NCBI GenBank assembly: GCA_900539425.1
Contig: UQBX01000007.1
Coordinates: 1-64,000 of the forward strand
DNA from: an uncultured Oscillospiraceae bacterium
Lineage (GTDB): Bacteria; Bacillota; Clostridia; Oscillospirales; Acutalibacteraceae
DNA length: 64,000 bases
Reading direction: 5' to 3'
In this document: in pieces, positions 52,539 to 59,845 of the stretch
How the letters are laid out: each line of letters starts with the position of its first letter
Position numbering within the stretch: the stretch's first letter is position 1
The notes under the pieces: generated by a model
What the model saw: only the letters and a program-made list of their open reading frames with translations
Databases searched by the model: none
Told to the model about the DNA's origin: nothing
Translations under genes and position numbers: made by a program

Positions 52539-53156
52539 TTATTTGTTTAGATTATCAATAGCATAATCTGCTTCTTCCTGAGTGAACTTTTCACCGTATT
52601 CGGAGGTCAGCTGATCGCGTATTGCTTCAGGAGACATTGCCATGCTGTCCTGATATGTTTTTGCTTTTTTCAGAGCATTTTCTTTCCAGTCCGCGTCAAC
52701 GTTGTCAACTGCATATTGTGCGGCTTCATCAGAAAATTGTTCGCCGTATTCTGAAGTAAGCTGATCATAAATTCCCTGCTTTGACATATGCATTGTATCG
52801 CTGTATGTCTGTGCCTTAATAAGAGCGGATTTGTATTCGGCAGGAATGTCAGGTTCTGTTTCTTCTTCGGTTGTGCTCTGTGGCTGTGTTGTTAAAGTAT
52901 CAGTTGTTGTAATTGTTGTGTCAGTGCTGTTTTTAGTGTCTGATCCGCCGCCGGATACACTTCCTATAATAGCAAGTAAAACAATTACTATAATTACCCA
53001 AAACCACCATTTTTTATAAATGGGCTTTTTAACTTTCTGCGGAGGATAATTATTTTGATTATTCTGATACTGCGGAGAATATCCGGGATTTTGATACTGC
53101 GGCTGTTGCTGTGCGCTGTACTGATTATTATTTTGGTTTTGATTGTTATTATCCAT
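52539..53156 (-). CDS. Ltp-family (superinfection-exclusion-like) membrane protein
   Basis: A 205-residue protein: Asn/Gln/Pro/Tyr-rich N-terminus (1-42), a membrane helix (about 50-68, WWFWVIIVIVLLAIIGSV), a Thr-rich linker, and two tandem Ltp helical domains of about 48 residues (each with a core like QLTSEYGEQFSDEAAQYAVDN). The domain is named for the lipoprotein of phage TP-J34 that blocks DNA injection by related phages; most chromosomal copies are of unknown role. Here a membrane helix replaces the lipobox. The ATG at 53156 has GAGGAG upstream. It diverges from an XRE gene. Confidence 0.85.
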   Translation of the reverse strand: MDNNNQNQNNNQYSAQQQPQYQNPGYSPQYQNNQNNYPPQKVKKPIYKKWWFWVIIVIVLLAIIGSVSGGGSDTKNSTDTTITTTDTLTTQPQSTTEEETEPDIPAEYKSALIKAQTYSDTMHMSKQGIYDQLTSEYGEQFSDEAAQYAVDNVDADWKENALKKAKTYQDSMAMSPEAIRDQLTSEYGEKFTQEEADYAIDNLNK

Positions 53157-53186
53157 ATAACACACTCCTCATCATTTCATGTTTAA

Positions 53187-53216
53187 ATAATAACACATAA
53201 GTGTTCAAAATGTCAA
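53187..53216 (-). promoter_or_regulatory. Promoter of the Ltp-domain gene
   Basis: On the minus strand TTGACA, 18 bp, TATTAT with TGT extended -10. The spacer and the -35 flank contain the two operator-like repeats. Confidence 0.68.
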
Positions 53217-53228
53217 CATATGTGTTCA
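53192..53228. promoter_or_regulatory. Paired operator-like repeats between Ltp and XRE genes
   Basis: Two related sites, AACAC-N4-GTGTT (53192-53205) and AACA-N4-TGTGTT (53215-53226), have matching TGAACAC edges 21 bp apart, two helical turns. They cover the spacer and -35 region of the Ltp promoter. The small XRE protein encoded divergently is the obvious candidate to bind. Confidence 0.55.
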
Positions 53229-53283
53229 TAATTTGGGCAAAAAAATACTACACTCTAATTAGATAATTAATGGGAGTGCAGTT

Positions 53284-53526
53284 ATGTTTATACCAACACT
53301 TGATTCTAAAATAGTGGGCGATGTTATAGCCGATTTCAGAAAAAAGAAAAATCTCAGTCAGGAAGTTTTAAGCGGACTTGCAGATATAGGAAGAACTCAT
53401 TTGAGCGCTATTGAAAGAGGAGAGCGAAAACCCACGTTGGAAACGCTTTACAGAATATCGTGCGCCTTAAACGTAAAAATGAGCACGATAGTTTCGGAAA
53501 TAGAGAACAGAATAGACGATGTATGA
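53284..53526 (+). CDS. Small XRE-family repressor
   Basis: An 80-residue single-domain helix-turn-helix protein: IADFRKKKNLSQEVLSGLADIGRTHLSAIERGERKPTLETLYRI is a classic Cro/C1-type domain. It has no second domain, like restriction-modification controller proteins and phage repressors. GGGAG precedes the ATG. It diverges from the Ltp gene with 127 bp between and probably controls it and itself. Confidence 0.88.
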   Translation: MFIPTLDSKIVGDVIADFRKKKNLSQEVLSGLADIGRTHLSAIERGERKPTLETLYRISCALNVKMSTIVSEIENRIDDV

Positions 53527-53538
53527 CATTGAAAGCTT

Positions 53539-53558
53539 ATGTAAACTTAGGTTTACAT
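53539..53558. repeat. ATGTAAAC inverted repeat
   Basis: ATGTAAAC-TTAG-GTTTACAT, a perfect 8-bp-arm inverted repeat between the small XRE gene and its terminator. Looser relatives lie at 51775-51792 (TGTAAA-N6-TTTACA) and near 50584 and 50597. Confidence 0.75.
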
Positions 53559-53562
53559 ATTA

Positions 53563-53594
53563 AAAAAGGCGCGGGCATGAGCCGCGCCTTTTTA
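53563..53594. terminator. Bidirectional terminator
   Basis: AAAAAGGCGCGG pairs with CCGCGCCTTTTT; shared by the convergent XRE and GH16 genes. Confidence 0.86.
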
Positions 53595-53611
53595 TATTTT
53601 TGAGTTTATTA

Positions 53612-54655
53612 TCAGTTTTCCGTATCAAGGGTGCCGGCAAATTTATCGTCGCTTATTTCGTACTGCTCATATTCTGAGTTTTGCCATACCTTTACATAGT
53701 CAACCAAAAATTCACTTTTGCTTTCCGTATCAAATGCGCCTATTTTCTGAGCGTGAGGACCCCATTCGTCACCAGCGTCAATTTCACAGGTAAGCCTTAA
53801 AAATTCTTTCACATGGGATACGCCTCCCGCAGTTGTTGCCCATGTAGCTACTCCGTCTATGTAAAATACATAATATTCAGGAGTCCATTTAAGGGCATAA
53901 GTATGCCAGCCATCGTACAGATCCTGTTCAAGATCTGTTATATAAGCCTGCGAATCAGCATATTCGCCGTATCCGTTCCATAAAAGCGCATGACCCATTT
54001 GACTGCTCTTGCTGTTTATGAACGCGCTTTCAAATACATCTATTTCCGTTCCGTCAACACCTTCGGCAGACGGTTTTCTCATGTTCGATGACTGAAGCCA
54101 GAAAGCAGACCACATTCCCTGTGCTTCGGGAAGTTTCGCGCGCACTTCAAAATATCCGAATGCCTGTGCGAAAAGAAGCTCGTCATTTTCGCCCTTATTG
54201 CTGTTTTGATCTCCGTTGATTTTACGGGTCTCTATTCCACCCGTAAATCTTCCTTCGGCAGGGCAGTTTCCGCTGCAGGTATGATTATTCTCATACTGCG
54301 ATGTTATGACAAGGTTTCCGTCTTGCAAAGAAACGGCATTAGGGCACCACCAACATGCCTGTTCAGGTTTGTCTTCGTCATTGCTCTCCCACCTGATCGC
54401 GTGCGGCGAAGTTGTCCATATTTCACGGCTGCCGGTATAGTTTTCACCAAATGTTATTCCTTCGTTGAGGCTGTCTCCTGCAAAGTCATCCTCAAAAACC
54501 ATGTACCAGCCGTCCTGACCGAGCTGAGGAACGGAAAGATCATAATTTCCGTTTTTCCAGCTTTCGTCCTGCTTTTCTGCAGAACACGAGCACAGAATTA
54601 CAGCTGCCATTGCCAATACAACTGCTGCGCTGAAGAATTTAATTTTTTGTTTCAT
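53612..54655 (-). CDS. GH16-family secreted glycoside hydrolase (lipoprotein)
   Basis: A 347-residue protein with a lipoprotein-type signal (MAAVILCSC) and a GH16 jelly-roll domain of about 290 residues. The catalytic signature ExDxxE is complete (TEIDVFES). GH16 enzymes cut beta-1,3 or mixed-linkage glucans, agars or related galactans; the exact specificity is not clear. It is anchored outside the membrane. It follows the Big2/propeller gene by 45 bp and is probably in the same transcript. Confidence 0.9.
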   Translation of the reverse strand: MKQKIKFFSAAVVLAMAAVILCSCSAEKQDESWKNGNYDLSVPQLGQDGWYMVFEDDFAGDSLNEGITFGENYTGSREIWTTSPHAIRWESNDEDKPEQACWWCPNAVSLQDGNLVITSQYENNHTCSGNCPAEGRFTGGIETRKINGDQNSNKGENDELLFAQAFGYFEVRAKLPEAQGMWSAFWLQSSNMRKPSAEGVDGTEIDVFESAFINSKSSQMGHALLWNGYGEYADSQAYITDLEQDLYDGWHTYALKWTPEYYVFYIDGVATWATTAGGVSHVKEFLRLTCEIDAGDEWGPHAQKIGAFDTESKSEFLVDYVKVWQNSEYEQYEISDDKFAGTLDTEN

Positions 54656-54700
54656 AATAACCCTCTCCTTTCTATTATAAAACTATATTATAAAGGCTTC

Positions 54701-56428
54701 TCAGCCCATTGTATATACATCTCTTCCGCATATAAGGCCAACTCCTGTAGGGCCGGTTTTTTTATTAAGAGCGCTGTAAAACATATAGTATCTTCCGTTG
54801 GCATAAAGGAAGCTTGAACGGTAAAGACCTCTGTTATCAAATGCATTTGATGAGGATGACGGAGAAAAGATCTTCTCCGCAGTTGTGTAATTTATATTGT
54901 CCTGTGAATAAGAGTAATACAGATCCATGTGTGTTCTGTCATTCTCTTTTGGATAGTAAGCGGAAATCAATGCTTCATACCCTTTTGCGGTATGAATAAC
55001 ATCAAGGTGCCAGTTGGCAAGTTCTTTGTCTTTGTACGTGATTTTGATTTGTCTTAACTTACCCCAGTCCTTGCCGTTTTTGCTTTCTCTGTAATCGAGC
55101 GAGTGGCCGGTATTCTGATTTATTGCCCACATTTTGTAAGTGCCGTTTTCATATATGATTGCCGGACTCAGAAAATCGTATTTGTAAAGTTCCCCTGAGA
55201 GCATCTCTTCTGAATTACTCCAGTGTACTCCGTCTTTTGTTGTTTTTCTTTTAAGCACTGTCCTGTTGTTGGGATAGTCATAAAATCTCCACCAGCATTC
55301 AAGTGTTTTTGTGTCAGTATTATAAACAAGCTCCGTGTCGGAGTTATATACACGGCCGTGTTCATAGTTGGAGGGGACAGGTTCAAGCGGATTGCTGAAG
55401 CCTTTTGGAACAGTCCAGTTTTTAAGATCGTTGCTTACCTGAATGTGAGGGTTTTCCCAGTAATCATTATTGCCTTCGTACGGTGTATATGCGCACCAGT
55501 ATTTGTAGCCGTTAAAACCGTTTTCAAAGTAGCAGACGGACGGATGATAATTGTAAATATTTCCGTAGGCATTTTGAAGGTTAAGAGGTTTGTCGGCATG
55601 GCTGTTTGCATTTTTAATATAAACTCTGCAGCTTGTAGTTGCGCCGTCAATACTTGCAGTTATAACTGCTGCACCGCTTTTTAGTGCTTTTATTACTCCG
55701 TCGTTAACTGATATTACCTGAGAATTGCTTGACTCCCATTTTATTTCTTTACTTGAAGCTTTGAGATCCTTTTTTAAATTCAGCTTTTCGTTCAGATTTA
55801 AAGTATAGCTTTTTTCGGAAAAAGAAAGCTCGGGATTGCTTTGAACTGCGGTTATATCAATTGTACGAACGCATTTTTCGGTTTTAGCAGTTATCACCGC
55901 AGTGCCTTCACCCGTAATGGTTACATTTGCTTCCTGTACCTTTGCAACATTCTCGTCGCTGCTGCTCCAGTTTATTTTCTCCGTGGAAGAGCGCGGAAAT
56001 ATTTTGGCTTCTATGCTTACGGTCTCGCCAACCTTAGCTGTTATCTGACTTGTGTCTAAATCAATTGTTTCTGCCGGTACTTGTTCTTTCTGCCTTTCAT
56101 ATACAGTATCGCTTTTTACAAAACCTGTTTCAAGTTCTCCGTGGTTGTTATACATTATTTTGAGCCAGCCGTTTTTTTCTGCAAGTATCTTTATGCTCTG
56201 ATCTTTTTCGGCTTTGCCCGTAGATGCTGAAACCGCAAAAGGAAGCTGTCTTACGTTCTTTTCGTCACTCATCAAAGCGGTTTCATAGTTGGAATTTTCA
56301 CTTTGTATTCGGTTGAAATCACTCAGCTGAGCTGTGGCGGCTGTAACAGACGCAGCACAGCAGATTATCAAAGCGGCGCATACGATCATTACTATACGTA
56401 TGCGTGCTTTTTTGCTTATTTTTTTCAT
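54701..56428 (-). CDS. Secreted SH3-Big2-beta-propeller protein
   Basis: A 575-residue protein: N-terminal signal/anchor (about 8-32), an SH3-like domain (about 55-110), two Big2-type Ig domains (about 120-195 and 198-270; INWSSSDENVAKV and IKWESSNSQVISV), and a C-terminal repeat region (about 285-575) resembling a five-bladed GH43/GH32-like propeller with repeated NWxVP, HWSNS and YKMWAINQ blade motifs. It probably binds or cuts an extracellular glycan. The catalytic residues could not be assigned, so it may be a non-enzymatic or unassigned hydrolase. Confidence 0.75.
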   Translation of the reverse strand: MKKISKKARIRIVMIVCAALIICCAASVTAATAQLSDFNRIQSENSNYETALMSDEKNVRQLPFAVSASTGKAEKDQSIKILAEKNGWLKIMYNNHGELETGFVKSDTVYERQKEQVPAETIDLDTSQITAKVGETVSIEAKIFPRSSTEKINWSSSDENVAKVQEANVTITGEGTAVITAKTEKCVRTIDITAVQSNPELSFSEKSYTLNLNEKLNLKKDLKASSKEIKWESSNSQVISVNDGVIKALKSGAAVITASIDGATTSCRVYIKNANSHADKPLNLQNAYGNIYNYHPSVCYFENGFNGYKYWCAYTPYEGNNDYWENPHIQVSNDLKNWTVPKGFSNPLEPVPSNYEHGRVYNSDTELVYNTDTKTLECWWRFYDYPNNRTVLKRKTTKDGVHWSNSEEMLSGELYKYDFLSPAIIYENGTYKMWAINQNTGHSLDYRESKNGKDWGKLRQIKITYKDKELANWHLDVIHTAKGYEALISAYYPKENDRTHMDLYYSYSQDNINYTTAEKIFSPSSSSNAFDNRGLYRSSFLYANGRYYMFYSALNKKTGPTGVGLICGRDVYTMG

Positions 56429-56446
56429 TGTATTCCTCCTGCCGCA

Positions 56447-57697
56447 TCAAAATACGGCTCTAACTGCTATATCGTCTATTACCCATTTTGAATTTTCATA
56501 TACGTATTTTACAGAGGCGCTTCCCGTATCTGTTCTGTTTTCCGATTCAGAATCAAAACTGTTAGTGATTTTATATTTATAGTCAAACTCAAAATTAATG
56601 TAACATTCTGCACTGCTGTTGCATGATACAGATATGTCACCGAACTGGGATTTGAGCGTTGCCTGCGAAACAGAAAAATCAGTAATGTCAATATACTTGT
56701 TAGAGCCATAAACAGAGTCCTTTATTTCGTCATAAAGGGCATTTACTGAATCTCCGGAAAATCTTTCAGAAAGTTCAGAAGCGTCTATGCCGCTCTCTCC
56801 GCCGCACGCATAGCTATATAAATTATTCACGGCTTCCTGAGCTCTGTTGTAAAGCTTTGAGTACTGATCTTCACTCATTGTAAGAGGAATGTAGAAAATA
56901 TAGCTGTCTTTATTTATTTTTTCTGTTTTTATATAATCGTTGAAACCTTCACACTGTACTTTTATTTCATGCTCTCCGCTGAACATATAATCTGTGGTGA
57001 ACACCGAAACGGGTATGTCTTTTCCTGTTTTAGAATCTGTCATTGTGGTGCTTTGAGAATTCTGCACCTCAACAGAATCTACGAATACTTTTGCGCCTGC
57101 CGGTACATATATATCAGCATCACAAATAAGATTTCTGCTTGGTATTACTCGGTATTCGTCATATTTCCAGAATCCGTCTTTCACCATTTTTATTCTTGCA
57201 TGCACAGTTTTCCAGTTGCCTTCTGCATCAATATAATCAATACTGTAAGAAGTAAATTTGTCGCCTGTATATTCTTTTTCAATTACATAGCTTCCCGCTT
57301 TTGATCCTGAAAAGAGTGTGTCAACAGAATTTGTTTCAATGAATTGTTTGAAATTTTCCTTGTTTATATAAGGGGAATCTATAGAAGGCATGAAATTATA
57401 AGCCTCATCCCAGTTCTTTTCAGACAAACATTGAATATATGCGTCTATATATTTTTCGGGGTTGTGTTTTGATGATACAAGAGGGTATACAAGTAAGACT
57501 GTTACTGCAATCAGTATCAGCAAAACAATGGATATAATAACCGCAATTAAACGCTTTTTTTTGGAACTTGGGCGCTTATTGTCTTCTTTTTTTTCTTTAT
57601 TGTTTTTTTTATCATTACCGTCATAGTTTTCGTTGCCGGTATCAGCACGATGCTTTTCAGCTTCGAAAATATCAAAATCAAAATTTGTCTTTTCCAT
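56447..57697 (-). CDS. TcaA-like single-pass membrane protein
   Basis: A 416-residue protein: acidic/Lys-rich cytosolic N-terminus (about 1-50), one membrane helix (about 50-75, LIAVIISIVLLILIAVTVLLVYPLV), then an outside part with an NTF2-like segment (about 80-185), an Ig-like PAGAKVFVDSVEV segment, and another NTF2-like region at the C-terminus. The order recalls TcaA/YvbJ proteins tied to wall-antibiotic response, but no zinc ribbon is present. The start at 57697 has AAGGAT upstream. It heads the secreted-protein operon; 18 bp separate it from the next gene. Confidence 0.68.
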   Translation of the reverse strand: MEKTNFDFDIFEAEKHRADTGNENYDGNDKKNNKEKKEDNKRPSSKKKRLIAVIISIVLLILIAVTVLLVYPLVSSKHNPEKYIDAYIQCLSEKNWDEAYNFMPSIDSPYINKENFKQFIETNSVDTLFSGSKAGSYVIEKEYTGDKFTSYSIDYIDAEGNWKTVHARIKMVKDGFWKYDEYRVIPSRNLICDADIYVPAGAKVFVDSVEVQNSQSTTMTDSKTGKDIPVSVFTTDYMFSGEHEIKVQCEGFNDYIKTEKINKDSYIFYIPLTMSEDQYSKLYNRAQEAVNNLYSYACGGESGIDASELSERFSGDSVNALYDEIKDSVYGSNKYIDITDFSVSQATLKSQFGDISVSCNSSAECYINFEFDYKYKITNSFDSESENRTDTGSASVKYVYENSKWVIDDIAVRAVF

Positions 57698-57743
57698 AAA
57701 CAATCCTTTATTTGTATTACGCAATTAAAACAGCGCCATATAT

Positions 57744-57772
57744 ATAATAGTATATATATAATGTTATTTCAA
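57744..57772 (-). promoter_or_regulatory. Promoter of the surface-protein operon
   Basis: On the minus strand TTGAAA, 17 bp, TATTAT in a very AT-rich gap. Confidence 0.55.
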
Positions 57773-57830
57773 CAATAATAATTATTATTATACAACAAAC
57801 AGAATCTGTTAAATGGCTTCATTATTGCAA

Positions 57831-57858
57831 TTGAATTTTTGATTTTTTCTGTTATAAT
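57831..57858 (+). promoter_or_regulatory. Promoter of the nucleotidyltransferase-like gene
   Basis: TTGAAT, 16 bp, TATAAT with TGT extended -10. Confidence 0.62.
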
Positions 57859-57903
57859 TATTTAGTAAAGAAATAATTAGTTTAATATAAAGGGGGGCTT
57901 TAG

Positions 57904-59115
57904 ATGAGTACATCGGAATATTTTATTTATCTTCTTTCATGCTGGCTCAATGATGAAAAGCCCCGAGGAAGCGAAGACACTAACTGGCAGGAAATATATG
58001 CGCTTGCAGAGGCTCATAATGTTACAGCCGTTATTACTTCTCAGATAAAAAAACTGCCGCAGGGAAGCCGTCCCCAAGGCAAACTTCTTTCTGCTTTTAA
58101 TCAGCGCCTCGGCTACACCGTTCAGAATTATGAAATCAAAATGCGTGCCATGACCCATCTTATTGAGGTGCTTTCACAGGCGGAAATAGATCATCTGCTT
58201 GTTAAAGGCGCAGTACTGAGATTTTTATATCCGTCACCGGAGCTGAGAACAAGCGGTGACACGGATGTAGTTGTGCGTCTGTCAGACTATGAGAAATCTG
58301 TAAAGGTTTTAAAAAAAGCCGGTTTCAAAGTGGATTTCGTAAGAAAAAATGTATCTCAGGTAGTGTATGGGGGCGAGTTTTTTGATCTTCATACCGAACT
58401 TGAAAGTATCAATGTGCAGAGCAAAATTTATTATTCAACTCCGTTTGATGATATCAGCGAAAGCACTGGCCATACTTATAAGCTGAAACCAATCTATCAT
58501 TTGCTGTATGTTATTACCCACATTGCGTATCACCTGAAAAACGGCGGAGCGGGTATACGTATGATTATGGATATTGACGCTCTTTTGCGCTATTATCCTG
58601 ATATGGATATGGAAAAATTTATGGCGCTGTGTGATAATATTAAGATTAAACGCACAGCACAGGCGCTTATTGCTCTTTCAAAAAAGTGGTTTAATACGCC
58701 TGTCGGAATTGATTATACTTTTGAAGATACGGACGAGCGGTCTTTTTATGAGAACCTGTCAGAGCTGATAATTAACGGCGGCATTTTCGGATATAAAAAC
58801 GGCGGCGTAGGTATGATGAATCTTCAGCGCAGTATGGGCGAGGACGGAAAAGCCGATTTTAAAGTATCGTTGAAAGCTTTTGTTAAATGGCTTTTTCCAA
58901 GCGCGGAGTATCTTAAACGGTTTTATTATTATTGCTATAAACACCCCATACTTGTTCCTGCGGCATGGTTTCACCGCTTTTTTAAAGCAATCTTCGGCCA
59001 TTTTTCAGTATCAAAAAAAATAGCCAGAGAAATGTTTACAAAGCAGGAGATGTCTGCTAAGTATTTTGAGGTGTTAACAGAATTACAGATAGATGATAAT
59101 CATCATTATGACTAA
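57904..59115 (+). CDS. Uncharacterised nucleotidyltransferase-fold protein (NTP_transf_5)
   Basis: A 403-residue protein of the PF14907-type family. The polymerase-beta-like active site is visible as HLLVKGAVLR followed by LRTSGDTDVVVR, with the G-D-x-D aspartates, and FFDLHTEL supplies a third acidic residue. Family members often sit in polysaccharide or peptide-modification clusters, but no partner is adjacent here. AAGGGGGG precedes the ATG. The substrate is unknown. Confidence 0.82.
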   Translation: MSTSEYFIYLLSCWLNDEKPRGSEDTNWQEIYALAEAHNVTAVITSQIKKLPQGSRPQGKLLSAFNQRLGYTVQNYEIKMRAMTHLIEVLSQAEIDHLLVKGAVLRFLYPSPELRTSGDTDVVVRLSDYEKSVKVLKKAGFKVDFVRKNVSQVVYGGEFFDLHTELESINVQSKIYYSTPFDDISESTGHTYKLKPIYHLLYVITHIAYHLKNGGAGIRMIMDIDALLRYYPDMDMEKFMALCDNIKIKRTAQALIALSKKWFNTPVGIDYTFEDTDERSFYENLSELIINGGIFGYKNGGVGMMNLQRSMGEDGKADFKVSLKAFVKWLFPSAEYLKRFYYYCYKHPILVPAAWFHRFFKAIFGHFSVSKKIAREMFTKQEMSAKYFEVLTELQIDDNHHYD

Positions 59116-59117
59116 AT

Positions 59118-59156
59118 AAAAAGCGGCAGCTTCATTAAGAAGCCGCCGTTTTTCTT
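59118..59156. terminator. Terminator between convergent genes
   Basis: AAGCGGC-AGCTTC pairs with GAAGC-CGCCGTT across one mismatch, then T's. Confidence 0.75.
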
Positions 59157-59168
59157 TTTTAAAAATTA

Positions 59169-59822
59169 TTATTGTTGATTAATTATTATGTTATTAATAT
59201 CAGCAGGACTTTCGGCAATGAAATCAGCGCCTGCTTTTTCAAGTTCATGGGGTGCGGCATAACCGTAGAGTACGCCTATTGATTTTATTCCCACTTCTTT
59301 GGCGCCTATTATGTCGTGTTCTCTGTCACCCACCATAACGGCATTTTCACGGTCTTTTATGCCCAGTGTTTCAAATGCATATTCTATGACTTGAGATTTC
59401 CGGCAGCGGGTATTGTCCATATTCGAACCCGCAATCATATCAAAATAAAGGCTCAGATTGAAATGCTCCGCTATACGGACTGCAAAAGGCTGTGGCTTTG
59501 ATGTTGCCACTATAAGTTTCTTTCCCTGCGCTTTCAGGCTATCAAGAAGCTCGGGTATTCCGTCATATACTTCATTTTCAAATATACCGTGCGGTTTAAA
59601 GTATTCTCTGTAATATTCAACTGCTTTTTCAGCCTGCTCATCTGTGAAACCGTAGATTTCCTTGAATGACAGCATCAGCGGCGGCCCAAGAAATTTCCTC
59701 AGCTTATTTTCATTTGTTTCGTTGATTCCGAATTTTTCAAGTGAGTATTTCACTGAATTTGTGATTCCGGGGGCGGCGTCCGTCAACGTGCCGTCTAAGT
59801 CAAAAAGAACATATTTAAACAT
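59169..59822 (-). CDS. HAD-superfamily phosphatase (phosphoglycolate-phosphatase-like)
   Basis: A 217-residue HAD hydrolase with FDLDGTLTD (nucleophile and acid), VATSKP (motif II/III) and MVGDREHDIIGA (motif IV), and a helical cap of the Gph/PgmB type. Several substrates are possible (phosphoglycolate, pyrophosphate, sugar phosphates). AAAGGAA precedes the ATG. It follows the COG2509 gene by 23 bp on the minus strand. Confidence 0.88.
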   Translation of the reverse strand: MFKYVLFDLDGTLTDAAPGITNSVKYSLEKFGINETNENKLRKFLGPPLMLSFKEIYGFTDEQAEKAVEYYREYFKPHGIFENEVYDGIPELLDSLKAQGKKLIVATSKPQPFAVRIAEHFNLSLYFDMIAGSNMDNTRCRKSQVIEYAFETLGIKDRENAVMVGDREHDIIGAKEVGIKSIGVLYGYAAPHELEKAGADFIAESPADINNIIINQQ

Positions 59823-59845
59823 ATTTCCTTTAATTCAACTCCGCT

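Noticed and set aside
52539..53526. A prophage at the Ltp/XRE genes
   Set aside because: No integrase, structural, lysis or packaging genes and no attachment repeats are found nearby; only the two genes resemble phage functions.
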